Source: Pleurotus djamor (taxonomy: Eukaryota; Basidiomycota; Agaricomycetes; Agaricales; Pleurotaceae). Taken from it: a stretch of 64,000 nucleotides of DNA. The position numbers and the translations under genes were made by a program. The stretch lies in contig JAPEVF010000067.1 in the NCBI GenBank assembly GCA_029747585.1, positions 62,001 through 126,000 on the forward strand, written 5' to 3'. This document shows, piece after piece, positions 45,508 through 58,123 of this stretch; the first letter of the stretch is position 1; each line of letters begins with the position of its first letter. Below the pieces are notes generated by a model that saw only the letters and a list, made by a program, of their open reading frames with translations, did no database searches and was not told where the DNA came from.

Positions 45508-47545
45508 ATGACGACCACAGCTGAGCCCACCGTACAATTCCTCAATACCATTGAGTTGGAATCAGTCGAGGCCAGTAAGATCGAGAAAGTCAGCTTGTAC
45601 TCAGGACGCGCCGAAGTAACGCGTTCGTACAAGTTGGATATCAAGACAGGCCAGAACCAAGTGAAAATCACTGGTTTACCCCGAGTTCTCGACGATGATT
45701 CTTTGCGGTGAGCTTACTACTTCCCTTCTCGTTGGATTTCAGGTCTAAGCCTTGTTACTCTATCAGTGTTGAAGGTCGAGGTGCTGCTACGATTCAAGGG
45801 GTCACAATCGTCAACAAGACCACACCACCCCCAGCGACCACCTCTGAGGCCCTCCAAGCTCTGGAGAAATCGAAACAAGTGACCGATAGGGCTCTGAATC
45901 GATGCAAGAAAGCCATTGCTTCTTTGGAATCTTACCTGGCTACGTTGAAAGCCGATGAAGTCGGCGGTGTTGCTGCTTGGGACCTTCTGGACGGCTACGA
46001 AGCTCAAGGGGAAAAACTTGATGCACGACTTCTGACACTCGAAGCTGAAGCCAAGAAAATCAACGAAGATATCCAGAAGGAGAAAAAGTCTCTAGTGGCG
46101 GGGTACAAAGTAGACGACAAGCTGACCAAAATCGCGACGATTGACCTATTTGCGGATGTTGAAGCTTCCGTGACGCTTGTCCTCATCTATGGTGTGTTCC
46201 TACCTGCTTATCTACGTGATTCTCATCCTCATGCCACCCTTGTACAGCCGTTTACCAAGCCAATTGGGATGCTGTGTACGACATCCGAGTGCAAATGGAT
46301 GCCACGAAAGAACCTGTTCAACTCGTCTACAAAGCCGCGATCACTCAAACCACTGGCGAGGTGTGAAGTCTTCCGCTCCAACTCTTGTTCACTGCTCATC
46401 GTTCTCTTTAGTCATGGAATGATATTTCTCTCACCCTCGAAACAGTCACTCCAACATTTGGCGTGGAACTGCCCGACCTTCAGCCCTGGAGAATTTCTGC
46501 TCGCCGTCCTCCAGCGGGAGCAGTCAAGTCCAAGACCCTGTTTGGATCGGTTTCGCGTGGTGGCGGTGGTGCCCCTGTTCCTAATGATGACAGTGACGAA
46601 GACATGGGCTTTGCCCTCGAATCTATGGAAATAGCTGTCTCTTCAAGCATGGTTCGCAGACAAACGGTGGTCACGAACAAGGGCAATCTCAGCACGTCGT
46701 TCCAGGTCCCTGGGTTGGTCACTGTGCCTAGCTCTTCGGATTCACAGAGCGTTACCATCGTTCAGTTGGGTCTGGAGGCGACCATGCATTGGTTGACAAT
46801 CCCTAGGGCTGAGGCGAAGGTCCATTTGAAGGTATGCTACGGCAGACCTCGCGATGGCATTGCATGATCTGATATGTTTCTTACATAGGCTAAGATCAAG
46901 AACGCGTCAGAGTTCCCTCTCCTCCCTGGCACGGCCAGTATCTACGTCGACGGCAGTTTCATCTCCAAGACCCAAGTACCGGCCTCTAACCCTCAGGAAA
47001 GCTTTGACTGTCCTCTCGGGTATGTAACATTTCCCCAAACTACCCCATTTCTCCCACTCATATCATGCATTCGTAGCCCGGATCCTTCTGTTCGCGTTAC
47101 TTATCACCCCTTGTCGAAGAAGTTGACAGAAAGCGGTTTCTACTCCAAACACTTCAGTCGCTTGTTCACTCAGCAAATCACCATCCACAACACGAAGACG
47201 ACCGCCATAAACGACCTCACCATCATCGACCACATCCCTGTCTCGGAAGACTCAGACATCACTGTTAAATTGGTTGAACCTGGCTTGACCCCGCCACCCA
47301 ACCCCCCGTCCTTGGTATCGTCTAAGAGTACCCTGGGCAAAGTGGAGAAACCTCCTACTGTCACTGTTTCGAAGGGCGTCACGGCTAATTGGGATGGCGC
47401 TGATGATCCAGAGTGTGATGTGCGTGCGTTGGGGAGGTATGGTCGGATTGCGTGGAAATGTGCAATTCCGGAGCAGGGGAAGACGAATGTTAACCTTGTG
47501 TGGGAGGTCAATACGGCATCGAAGCTACCAATCACTGGATTGTAA
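45508..47545 (+). CDS. DUF4140/DUF4139 (mucoidy inhibitor A-like) protein, copy A
   Basis: Start MTTTAEPTVQFLNTIELES (45508). The DUF4140 N-domain (VSLYSGRAEVTRSYKL, VKITGLPRVLDDDSL) is split by an intron near 45708-45765, and VEGRGAATIQGV follows. A coiled coil comes next (about ALQALEKSKQVTDRALNRCK onward). The DUF4139 beta-rich domain spans WNDISLTLETVTPTFGVELP, VVTNKGNLSTSFQVPGLV, MHWLTIPRAEAKVHLK, KHFSRLFTQQITIHNTKT, and ends NVNLVWEVNTASKLPITGL. About six short introns. The family occurs in bacteria and fungi and its biochemical role is unknown. Copy B directly downstream shares every block, so this is a tandem duplication. No signal peptide or membrane helix is seen. Confidence 0.9.
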
Positions 47546-47820
47546 TTTATACACTCTCCATGTAATAAGTCGATATATCGTGGATTGCAGAGCCTGGAGG
47601 CGAATGGTTGGTTCCCTCGGGATTGAATAATATGTTTGAGATAGAGGGACACTTCCGGGGTTGCCTTCGGCCCCAATCCATTCTGTGATTGTCAAGTGCC
47701 CTTTACCGCCGTGGTTTCGTTCGTAGAAGTAAGTGAAAAAGAAGCCATGCCCCCTATTTCTCCTCAAACTTGGCAGTGCACGTCAAATTGACTCAAGATC
47801 TACCATGACTCGATCTAGTG

Positions 47821-47828
47821 TATAAAAT
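47821..47828 (+). promoter_or_regulatory. TATA box of DUF4139 gene B
   Basis: TATAAAAT overlaps an in-frame ATG at 47827 but lies 41-48 bp before the ATG at 47869. The equivalent box in copy A is 48-55 bp before its start, so the downstream ATG is the better start for copy B. Confidence 0.55.
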
Positions 47829-47868
47829 GACCCTTGACGCGACTCCCAGCGCCCTCAACTCAGCCCAA

Positions 47869-49915
47869 ATGACGCCCCTAGCTCAACCAGAATTTCTCAA
47901 CACCATCGAGCTAGTTACTTCGGAAACCAGCAAGATAGAAAAAGTCAGCTTGTACTCCGGTCGTGCGGAAGTAACCAGGGTGTATCAGCTCGAGGTCAAG
48001 ACTGGCCAAAACCAAGTGAAAATTTCTGGTTTACCCAACGTTCTGGACAATGACTCTTTACGGTGAGCTGGTATTTTCTTCGTGGATACGCTAGTCTGTG
48101 ACTCATGCTTTTATGAATAGCGTTGAGGGACGCGGGAAAGCTACGATCCAAGGCGTCACCGTTGCTTTCAAAACCCCTTCGCGTCCTGAAACGACTTCCG
48201 AAACTCTCGAAGCATTACAGGATTCGAAACGAGTGACAGAGAAAGCTATCAGTCGCTGCAAAAAGGCTATTTCGTCATTAGAAGTCTATCTGTCTTCGCT
48301 GAAGGCAACTGCGACTCCCGGGTTGGCTGCTTGGGAGGTTCTCGATGGATTCGAACAATATGGAGAGAAGCTTGACTCTCGTTCAACGAAACTTCAATCC
48401 GAACTTCAGAAAATCAATGAAGACATCGAGAAAGAAGAGAAGTTGCTGGCGTTGGGGAACAAAGCAGTGGATACCAGGCTCTGCAAAGCCGCGACGGTCG
48501 ACTTATTCGCTGATGTCGAAGGCCCAGTGACACTTGTTCTAATTTACGGTATGTTCAAGTCCATCCTTACTCCCTCGCCCCACGTCTTACCTCCGGAAAT
48601 TCACAGCTGTTTCCAATGCAAACTGGGAAGCCGTCTACGATATTCGTGTTGACATGAACGCCACTAAAGAACCCATCAAACTCACATATAAGGCTGGAAT
48701 AATTCAAACGACTGGCGAGGTACGTGAGCTAACTCCTCAAAGAGTATATTCGCTGACACAACCTATTACAGAGCTGGGATGACGTCTCGCTTGTCCTTGA
48801 GACGGTCAAACCGACATTCGGTGTTGAGCTGCCTACGCTCCGACCATGGAGGATATCCGTTTCCAGACCTGAACCCCGTGACTATGGCAAGTCTCGAAGT
48901 CGATTCCTCAGAGCATCCACTTCTAGCGACGAAGACGAGGAAGAAGTGCATTACGTGGACCAGTATTCTTCCGCCGTACAAGATGCGAACTTTGCAAAGA
49001 AGAAGAAAAAAGCCAACATGCAGCATCGTGAAGCTGTCGTCACCAATAAGGGTAACCTCAGCACCTCATTTAGCGTACCCGGTCTAGTCAGCATTCCTAG
49101 TCGTTTGGATTCTCAAAGTATCACTATCACCCAGTTGAGCCTCGACGCGACTATGCATTGGTTGACTTTACCAAGGGCTGAAGCGAAGGTTCATCTGAAG
49201 GTTAGTCTCTAGTTCTACGCCCTCAGACATGATTGCGGTTTCTGAACAAAACCTTTCAGGCGACTATTAAGAACACATCTCAGTTCCCCCTCATACCTGG
49301 GTTGGCGAGTATTTATGTTGACGGAAGCTTCATATCCAAAACTCGGGTACCGGCATCGAATCCCCAAGAAAGTTTTGATTGCCCACTTGGGTATGTCAAT
49401 CTCCTTCTCATCAGCACCGTCATCCTTATCATAAAATTCACCACAGCCCCGACCCTTCCATCCGAGTCACTTACCATCCCTTGTCAAAGAAATTGACCGA
49501 GGGCGGGTTCTATTCAAAGCATTTCAGCCGTGTTTTCACGCAACAAATCACTGTGCAAAATACCAAGGCCATCCCCGTGAACGACCTCACCATTGTCGAT
49601 CATATTCCCATCTCAGAAGATTCGCAAATTACTGTCAAACTCATTGAACCCGAGTTAACTCTTCCAGGGAAGGACAAGTCCACGTTAATATCCAAATCGA
49701 CCAAGTCGCCGCCAGAGAAGCCAACGCCTGTAGTTGTTAGCAAGGGTGTCACTGCCATTTGGGACGGTGCCGATGATCCTGAGAATGATGTACGCTCGTT
49801 AGGACAGTATGGGAGGATTGCCTGGAAGTGTGTTATTCCGGAGCAAGACAAGGTTAACGTCAACCTCATTTGGGAAGTGAATACGCCGTCGAAAGTCGCC
49901 GTAGGTGGACTGTAG
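47869..49915 (+). CDS. DUF4140/DUF4139 (mucoidy inhibitor A-like) protein, copy B
   Basis: Tandem paralogue of the gene at 45508-47545, in the same orientation about 320 bp downstream. The start is placed at MTPLAQPEFLNTIELVTSET because this aligns with copy A and leaves the TATA box upstream; an alternative ATG is at 47827. It shares VSLYSGRAEVTRVYQLEVK, the intron after LDNDSL, VEGRGKATIQGVTV, the coiled coil, MHWLTLPRAEAKVHLK, and the terminal NVNLIWEVNTPSKVAVGGL. It differs in the central loop, which is Ser/Asp/Glu-rich and then strongly basic (KKKKKA near 49000), giving possible nuclear targeting or divergence of partner binding (inference). The stop is only 15 bp from the stop of the convergent cystathionine gamma-synthase gene. 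Confidence 0.9.
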
Positions 49916-49930
49916 ATAGTATCGTGTGTT

Positions 49931-51878
49931 TTATGGGGAACTACTCTCAGCGGCAGCTAATGCTAGTTTAATCCAGTCCATCAAAGCTTCCAATGACTCA
50001 ATGCCCACACTTATCCTAACCAAACCCTCTTCGACACCCCACTCAGCGGCCCAATCAAGCTCCGCGGAGTGGGCGAGTATGGTATACGGACACGACAATG
50101 TAAAGGTAGTTCCGAGACTTGGACCTTTACAGCACGACAGTGTATCGTAAAATGCTCGCGAAGCAGACATTCTGGTGAACATCAAAGTGAAAAGACCGCC
50201 ATACCCCCCTGCGATCGTACCATCGAAGTTTGAAGGGCGTCTACAACGATCATAATGTTCTCTTGTAATGTACTTTGGATAGTACACCTTTCGGATGACA
50301 GACGCGGATGGCCCTCCATCGGAAAGAGATCGGGAACAAAGGAATTCGCAGATATGTTCAGTATTGGTATTGATAATCCGTATGCGTTGTTCGAAATCTC
50401 TAGAATTGAGTTCCATGCAAGTGGCGTCCGGGGTGAAGTATGTGTCGATGAAGCGTTTTTGGAGAGCTGATTTTAGTCTAGGATAGAAGCGGCTTCGCGG
50501 GTTCAGGATAACGCTGTCGATACATGTGGATGTAAATATTGGTCGAGCTGCATCGTTGAATCGGACTCACCTGCCACCCATTACATCGGCATACCCACTG
50601 AAGAACTTAGATAAACTAGTGACAATGATGTCGACATATGGGAGGATATCCGCGTTGACGGCGGTCGCAATGGTATCATCAACGACGATAGGGAAATTGT
50701 GTTTATCCGCAAGACGTCGTAATTCCACGAGGTCAAAGGACTGGAGCAAAGGATTCGAAGGGAACTCTGTAAAGAGTGCTGCAACGGGAGGCGAATCATT
50801 GGTACGGCTTGAGCTTATGTTTTCGAGAAGTGTCTCTAGCTCATCTATGCTTGGAGTGATACCATGACCTAGATGATAGCACCCAGGTCCCCATTTCTGC
50901 AGAACTTTGAGTGTATCGGTGTAGAGGAACCTAACAGGGGGTCGGGTCAGGGACAACGGGGCATAGGGGCTACTTATGAATTAGACTGACCCAAAACAAA
51001 TGCTTTTCGTGTGGGATATCGTTGACATCACGAGTTGATGAGTCTCCCAGATTCCAGCCATACCAGTTGGGAACAGAAATACATCTGACTCTGAGATACC
51101 TGAGTGGACGGCATCGCTCTGGTTGTACAAGGCAGCTATCCGTTGGGTTACAACGCGTTTCGCGGTCGCGCCAGCCGCGTTGTCGATATTCAGGTCAAAT
51201 TGACAGCATATTTGTTTCCGGGGAAGCATGTCTCCGGACACAGGCACGTTTTCGCAAGCGTTGTCCGTAATTTTAAGGTCTGAATCACCGTTAGTCATCG
51301 CTTGCAAGGGTCCTGTGGCAGTTGCGAGCATTTCAAAGCAAAGTGCAGCATAACGCGTGGTTATGCCAAGGCCCGTGTGTTGCCAGAATTGCTTGGCCAC
51401 GACGAAGGCGTTGACGGGAAATATGACGGCGAAGAGGTCGAGGAACGCATTGTTGCTCGAGAGAAGCCGCAAGTGAGCTAATCGAGTGGCTACTTGACTC
51501 CCGTTAAGAGCAGTCCGCCTTTCAACGAAGGCGCGACATTCGTGCGCAATTTTTTCCGTTGGAAAAATCATGCCCGACTCAGAAGTTGGGTCGCCGCCAA
51601 ACTTCTCGACACATATTTTCCCTAACTGTAACAAGTAAAAATCGAGGATGAGTGGGGAAAGACGCAGCGAGGCCAAAACGAGATGTACTCACTTTCCTGA
51701 TGTTCTGGTGGACAACGAATCGAGGATATCCACGAACAAGGAGAGTAACAGCACGCTTCTTGTCTTCTTCGAGGTCTAGGTTACTCTGCCATGTTGGCAA
51801 AGACACAGATATTGCATGTTCAGAGGGTGGAATGGGGAGACCAGTTGCGATGGCGGGGTCGAAAGGGTAGAGATCCAT
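49931..51878 (-). CDS. Cystathionine gamma-synthase-like PLP enzyme (Str2 type)
   Basis: Trans-sulfuration enzyme of methionine/cysteine metabolism. The start at 51878 gives MDLYPFDPAIATGLPIPPSE, with an alternative ATG at 51929. Next is HAISVSLPTWQSNLDLEEDK and RGYPRFVVHQNIRK, the N-terminal extension typical of fungal Str2 proteins. After an intron, GKICVEKFGGDP and SDVFLFPTGMAGIWETHQL follow. The PLP domain has FTEFPSNPLLQSFDL, PIVVDDTIATAVN, and the Schiff-base lysine in VTSLSKFFSGYADVMGG. The C-terminal domain has GGYGGLFTLMF and VEEGLVRISVGIES, ending LAAAESSSP. About 600 residues after splicing. Cystathionine beta-lyase or O-acetylhomoserine sulfhydrylase are less likely because of the N-terminal extension. 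Confidence 0.88.
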
Positions 51879-52368
51879 GGAAGGTTTCGCGGTAGGGAGC
51901 AAGGTATAAGTAGTGGAAAATTTGACCAAATTGGAACACCATGAACGACGCGTTCAGGGTCCGCTATGCTCACCTTGCATGGCAGTATGGAAGTTAATAT
52001 ACTCAAAGCCAAGCTTGAGCTTGAGATGCGGCGACGTCAGGGCTATTACAAAAGGAAGGCCTCTACAAGGTCCAGGGTATGAAAGAATCCAAGTATGGAC
52101 AATAAATGATAAAAAATCCTTTATATAACACGAGGGATCGAGCAGAGCCGCAATTCTGGAAGCAACGAAGCAAATCAATTGCGTAGGCTACTCAAACTGG
52201 GGAGGAAAACGAAGAGGCGAACATTCGCACGTGGGGTGGGAGGCGGTGAGGATGAGGGAGGTTGTGGGGAATATAATAACTAGATGGTGAACGCAACAAG
52301 GCTACTGGTACACATTAAAACATCACAAAAGGTCAGATCAACCGAAACCCGAAAAGCCCAAACTTCAA

Positions 52369-54612
52369 TTAGAAATTCTCTGTGATTAAGGTTGAGCAAA
52401 ACACGAAATGGAATGCGAAGGAAGATGCTTACCCTTGCCGAAGAAGAAACGGGTACCCTTAGGACTGGAGTACTTGTTCGAGAACTGATGTAGCTGTTTA
52501 GACAGTACCGCCGGTCCACAGAAGAACTAAGAAGGAACTAATTAATTCCAAGCTTACGTATTCCACTGAAAGCCACTTACCACGCCGACATCAGTCTCAG
52601 GATGCTTATCGACGATAGATGAGAACACTCGGTCCCAGTTTGGTCGTCCGAAGTGAGTGGGTGCACGGAGAGACGTGATGGCATCCTTTTCAGCGCCAAC
52701 ATCATGCACCTGAAACACGAACAAAGATGGGTCAACATCTAAGTCAGATCGAAAGGGCAGTTGAGACTAACAATGATATTGTTCATGTCGTCCTCTTTAA
52801 TCTTGGCCGTTAGGTAGATATTGATTTCAATTCGGTTCTGAGTGTCCTGTTCTTCGATAGCATGTAGGAGGGAGTGGAACCACTCGGCGGTGCCGAAATC
52901 GCGGATAACCCAAGTGAAGTAAACCTAAAACGGTGTAAGATGCCAAGACAAGCCGCCAGTTTCATAAGAAGACAAGTACCTTGGAGAGACGGGTAGGCTT
53001 GGAGTTGTTGAAGTTATTCATGCGGTACCAGATAGATTTGAGAATGCTAAAAAATGAAATTCCGTTAACCACAGGCGTTGAAAGAGAACGAACGACGACT
53101 CACGATGCAAACGGAGTAACACCAATACCGGCGCCCACAAGGAGAACGGTTTCGTACTTCAAGAAGTCCTCACTAGCACTGCCAAATGGACCGTCGACCA
53201 TGACACGAGGAAGGGTGCGGTTGATAGGAGGGTTGGTATTGGTGCCGACGACTTTACCACCTGCAGCCTTATCCTTATCCTTGCTATCGAAATCACAGCC
53301 AACAGCCTTTGAGAGAGCCTTGGTGAAGTCACCGACAACACGGATGTGTACAGAGATATAATCTTCCTCCGGTGCACTAAAATAGATGTGAGCGATGCAA
53401 CGGACGAAAATAAACAAATAACGAACCTTGTGAGGGTGAAAGGGTGCCATTGGAAATACGAGACCTCCGGGCAGGAAAGGAAAATATATTGACCGGCACG
53501 AGTGGTCGTCTTTTCCTTCTTGATCTGGAGTTCCATGACATTCGATGGATGCTGGATAACCTTAGAGATGTACGTGATATGGCGAGAACGGATTTCACGA
53601 AGAACACGTTCGGAGATCCAGATGACACCGCCAACAAGCCAGTAACGCTGGAAACAAAGAAAGTATTTAAAAGTGGTCCGGAGTCGTCTAGATCACTGGC
53701 TAGACTCACCCAGAAGACACCGATAGTGTTGAAAGAACAGAAAGGCGGTCTATCGGGTTGAATCATGCAGAACATGCCGTGCAGTTGCCAGTTGATGAAG
53801 AAAACGATGAACAAGTGGTGGGAGTACCAGAACCACTCGAAATGAGCACGGCGTCTTTTCTCGATAGCAAACCAGACCATGATGCCGAGAGCAACGGTCA
53901 TAATCCAGCCGGTAGCGCCTGGTCCAGTAGCGAAGTTGGCTGCGAGGAAAGCGACGATAACTTTGCCAGCATCGGTTGCGTTGGGGTCAAGCATGGCCAA
54001 TTTGGCGAAGTTGACCATGTGAGCGATGATGTGAACAGCAGACCCAACGACGATTGACCAAGCCGTCGCTTTGTGGAAGGTGATGTTCTTGTCGAATGGA
54101 ATGATATCATTCAACGGGGTGCGGCGAAGGAGTGATATGAAGTTTCGGCAAACGGGTAGGAGGATGAATATGACGTCGATGTGTAGTACCAAGGCAGCCG
54201 TACGAGCAATAGCTAAGCAAGTATATTAGCACATTTCAACGGTAATTCCGTTTTGAAACTTACTGAAAGTGATGCCAAAGATAGACCGAGCTCCGGTGAG
54301 GTTATCCTTAAGCTGGTAGTGGAAGAACCCAAAGATGGCGACGAGAATGTGTAGCAGAATCCATACGCCAAAGAAAAGCTGTCTTCCACCCTCGTTTATC
54401 ATCCACAGGTCGAACTTCTGCTTCATCGACGTCGCCACGAACGGTGTGACAGGGCCACCTGTCCTCGCACTGTTCGTGCGCTGAAGCCCCTGCAATCTTC
54501 GCCTCTCTGTCTTATTCCTCGTCAAGAAACTTGGCTGTGTGTTTGCGGGGACATCTGGACCGAGAGCTGGCGCAGCGTCGGAGAAGTCGAGTCCTGATGA
54601 GCGGTTTGGCAT
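52369..54612 (-). CDS. noxA: NADPH oxidase, NoxA type (gp91phox-like)
   Basis: Transmembrane flavocytochrome transferring electrons from NADPH to oxygen; in fungi NoxA functions in sexual development and hyphal differentiation. Start 54612, [20 protein letters not shown]. Six TM helices include [20 protein letters not shown]. Heme-ligand His residues are in [20 protein letters not shown] and [20 protein letters not shown]. The FAD site is HPFTLTSAPEEDY, spliced from about 53440 to 53380. NADPH sites are [34 protein letters not shown] and [12 protein letters not shown]. The terminal exon is rejoined as FFFGKENF, the canonical Nox C-terminus, with the stop at 52371-52369. No N-terminal EF-hands, so it is not a NoxC/Nox5 type; the short N-terminus favours NoxA over NoxB. 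About nine introns. Confidence 0.93.
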
Positions 54613-55892
54613 TATTGTCGTGCGTTTCTATAGTTCGACGACGTCCAGCGCAACAGTTTGCAAGTCTTTTGGTGGTAAAAGGGAGTGCGCAAAGACCTGC
54701 CTGCGTCGAAAAGGTGAAAAGGAACGGAAGGAGTTGGGGAAAGGGAGGGAGGGAGGAGGAGAAAGTGTTTGAGGCGTCGCCAAAGTGGCAGTTCTTTAGG
54801 TCACGATTGATGTGGCTGATGGGAAAATCTCCTGTGCGCCTGTCCCTTTTGCCGTGACTCGGCCCAAGTTGTTTCCATAGTTATCATGACCTTTGTTGCT
54901 AGTTCTATGAGCATCCAGACCTCCTACATTTCTCATTGCGAGTTGGTCATATCAAAAAGCCAAGATGAAAAATAAACAACAAAGAAAACATGTTTTTGAC
55001 GACATATCGACTTCTCTAGCTTCCTGTCTTCAAGTCCTCTGGCATATTAACATGGAACATTCATGATGCCAGAACGACGTGGATAACTCGCAGCGTCGAC
55101 GTCGACGGACGTTGGGTCATGATAATGGATGGCCTAGCCAGATTTTGACAGCAGTCGACCTCTCCGTGTTCTATAAGCCAGCAACAGCGTCGCTATCACG
55201 CATAGTCCATGTATCAGGACCGTCCATTGCCAAGTTAACGGGTGGATACACCCAATGGAGAGAAAGAGTTGGCCAAAGGTACTAGAACTTGATATTAGGC
55301 GTAGTTTGGTGGATGGGCTCCCAGCCTCCGGAATACTGTGATAATCTCGGCGTCCAACTATCAACGACCAGCGAGTTCAGTAGCTCTCGCCGTGGTATGT
55401 TGAGACATGTATCGAGATGCGTAGGCCCATGCTCATACGACAAACTTGGAGGCGTTGACACGGCACCAGATAAATTATTATTTCATCCAGGCATCCACTT
55501 GCCGAGTATCAATCAACGGGATGGAGCATCACCGCGAAGGTAATGTACTAGGAAAGATCACTCCCAGTTTAATCATAGGTCATGGCACCCACCGGCATTG
55601 CAAAGGAACTACCTGCTCCGTCGTCCCAGCAATCTAGGAGTACCCCTTAGTATCAATTTTAGGAGATGAGGAGTTTTAACGACATGACATTGATAGATCC
55701 AAGTGGGCTCACGATGGGGTGGACAGGAAGTAGTGAAAACATTTCGAGTGGGAGCTACGAGGAACTACGAGGTGGAAGGCAAGAGGTTGCATCTCAGAAG
55801 TATTGTCGACTAAATCGCGGTGAGGCGAACTTGAAAGGGTGGACAGGGGTTGGTCCTTCTTATTCCAATCTCACGAACGCTATCTACTCGGT
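54613..55892. other. 1.3-kb intergenic region between noxA and GH28 genes
   Basis: The promoter of noxA lies at the left. The longest frame (55666-56136 plus) is a shadow crossing the 3' end of the GH28 gene and is not credible. An 18-bp stretch near 55519 (GGGATGGAGCATCACCGC) also occurs inside the GH28 gene near 56228, which could mean a small decayed duplication. Nothing else was recognised. Confidence 0.45.
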
Positions 55893-58123
55893 CTACGGCA
55901 GACCTGTCGCGTTACAAGCTGAGGTGACGAGCGAGTCAACCACATATGCAACGATCAAGGCAAGGCAAAACTTACCTTTCAGCCCTTCGAGGTCATGGAC
56001 GTTCTGGCAAATAAACCTAGGTGCTTGCCCACTAGGGGCCGGGACATCGAAGTCTAGGAATGTGATATCTTCGCAGCCTACAGCTGAACTGCATTCGATG
56101 TCAACAACTAGAGGGACGCGGTTAGTGGGTTACTAGGTATACTATTTTAAGGCAAACGCGGACACACGTTTGTTACTCAACGAGGTTCCAGACCAATTTT
56201 TGAAATGCAGGCCGCCAAACATCAGTTGGGATGGAGCATCACCGCTATATATATGTAGCGTCGTCAACAACCAAGCGAGTAGCAATGTGACGAAACCTAC
56301 GAGTGCCCGCCGTTCGTTTGGTATAAGTGGATAGGTGCGTTGACGCGGTCGAGCTGAACGTTGGCTATACTGATGTTCTTGACCAGGCCTAGAAATCCAT
56401 TAGCCTTCCTAGAACAGTCCATGCGCATATGGCCATGCCGACACAACGCATCAGTAAGCCATGACGACATACCTGATCCCCCACCTCCTCCCGTGGGCGG
56501 CGCGCCATTCACCGCTCCGGTCCACGACTTGAAATAAACCTATTCCCATGGTCATTTTCAACGGTTAGCACAACCTCGGCAATCTCTCCCAGGAAGTGTT
56601 CTTTGCGAAAAAGGAACTTACACCGTTATTCATGTTTGGCTGAACGCTTGAATTGATGCGGATCAGCTGTAGACAGCCACATCACATCACATCAGAATTT
56701 TGATAGATGGCTTCCATATGGTGAGGAAGTGTAGGGCTTACCTTCAAGTCCTCCATGCTGACGTTCGCTACGTTATCCGACTAGGGACCGCATGTGCGAT
56801 GAGGAGCAATCACATCAGTTACTAGCTGCCAACCTTAAACTGGTGCCAAGTACCCACCATATCAGCGTACTGACCCAAAGAGCCAAACGCGATACCATTT
56901 CCGCCAAAACAAGTAATGTTACGGATTGTCAACTCGGTAGAGTTCTGTTGGTAACTGATTCAGTAGGAGCACATCGCGCGTTGCGCGCATTAAAGTGAGT
57001 TAAGGTTGGCTTACTCCTTTGATGGCGAGGCAATCGTCTCCGCAAGTAATATCCCAATTCAGAAGTGAAACGTCCGAGCTCCTGTACGTGTTAATCCCTA
57101 TGTTTGGCGGTGAATGTGCACTAGCAACTGATTGAAGAGCGTTAGGCTTTACCATCAGTATTTGGGACGATACTGTCGAACGACGTTTTCCGAGTGAGTA
57201 AAAATAACAAGCCTATGTTTAGACCACTCACTTCTTGCCAACGAAATTAGGATCTGTATTTGTTGCGTTGCATTTCATCCCATCTCCACGCGACAATCAG
57301 CTTTGTATTTTGACAGAAGCATTCGGTAGGAGGACATACCATAAACGATTCCTTGAGATTCAGCAACTGTATTGCACCAGAAAGGCGGTGATTCGACGTG
57401 GAAGTTCTTGATAGTCGCGTTTCTGGCTCGCCAGACGGTGAATGATATAGGTCTCCCGTCACCGTCTTCGCGAGTCCGTGTTGCGAAGAATGACCACCAT
57501 GGCTATCGTTCCCATGATCAGCATATGTAGACAATAAACAAGGGAGAAGCGAGAAAGCACCTGGCCGTTACCGTTGATGCCACCTTCACCATGCGCATCA
57601 ATCACGAAGTTCTTGCCAGTAACGACAAACCAAGAGGCCTGGTTTTGTATAAAGACAACGCGGTAGGTATTCGCCGCATCCAGCCAGTATTCTATGTCAG
57701 GTGCGAACTGAAATATCCAAGCAGTCAGTGGCTTCTGGGTTGGACATGTCAGTGAGAATTTACTTACGCTCAAAGTCCCGTGCAATTCGACCTTCGCATT
57801 TCTCAGATCCCATGTCATTTTTCTATCCTTTCATAAGCTTGACGCCACATCCTCTCGTTTTCGGCAGCTTACTTGGTAATATTGAATGTCCCGGAGGATA
57901 GGATCGTAGTGCCAAAGTGGCCGCATCTTGAGATCGCGTCGAGTACCTGTGAGTAGGATGTCAGGAAGACAATGGAACCGATGGGTGTACGTGCGTTGGT
58001 AGTGTCATCGTGGCCAGGTCCAAGAGGACTTATAACACAGGTGGGCTCCAAGTGAGAAGGTACACCAGCACAAAGGAGTGCCAGATAAACGAAGGGGAAG
58101 CAAAGAAAGGTCCAACTCGGCAT
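55893..58123 (-). CDS. Secreted GH28 glycoside hydrolase (exo-polygalacturonase/rhamnogalacturonase-like)
   Basis: Pectin-degrading right-handed beta-helix enzyme. The signal peptide is MPSWTFLCFPFVYLALLCAG (start 58123). Main blocks are GTFNITK joined to MTWDLRNAKVELHGTLSF, APDIEYWLDAANTYRVV, GGINGNGQPWW, NATIKNFHVESPPFWC, NTDGINTYRSSDVSLLNWDI, the catalytic DD in CGDDCLAIKGNS, GGNGIAFGSLGQYADMSD, MNNGVYFKSWTG, IRLDRVNAPIHLYQTNGGHS, and LVVDIECSSAVGCEDITFLD. The terminal exon is ACNATGLP, stop 55895-55893. Around ten introns. The usual GHG-x-S-IGS histidine motif is replaced by GNGIAFGSLGQY, which is typical of one exo-acting, rhamnogalacturonan-type subgroup and argues against a classical endo-polygalacturonase. 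Confidence 0.9.

Noticed and set aside
55666..56136. 156-codon plus-strand frame
   Set aside because: It crosses the last exons of the well-supported GH28 gene on the opposite strand and has no family resemblance.
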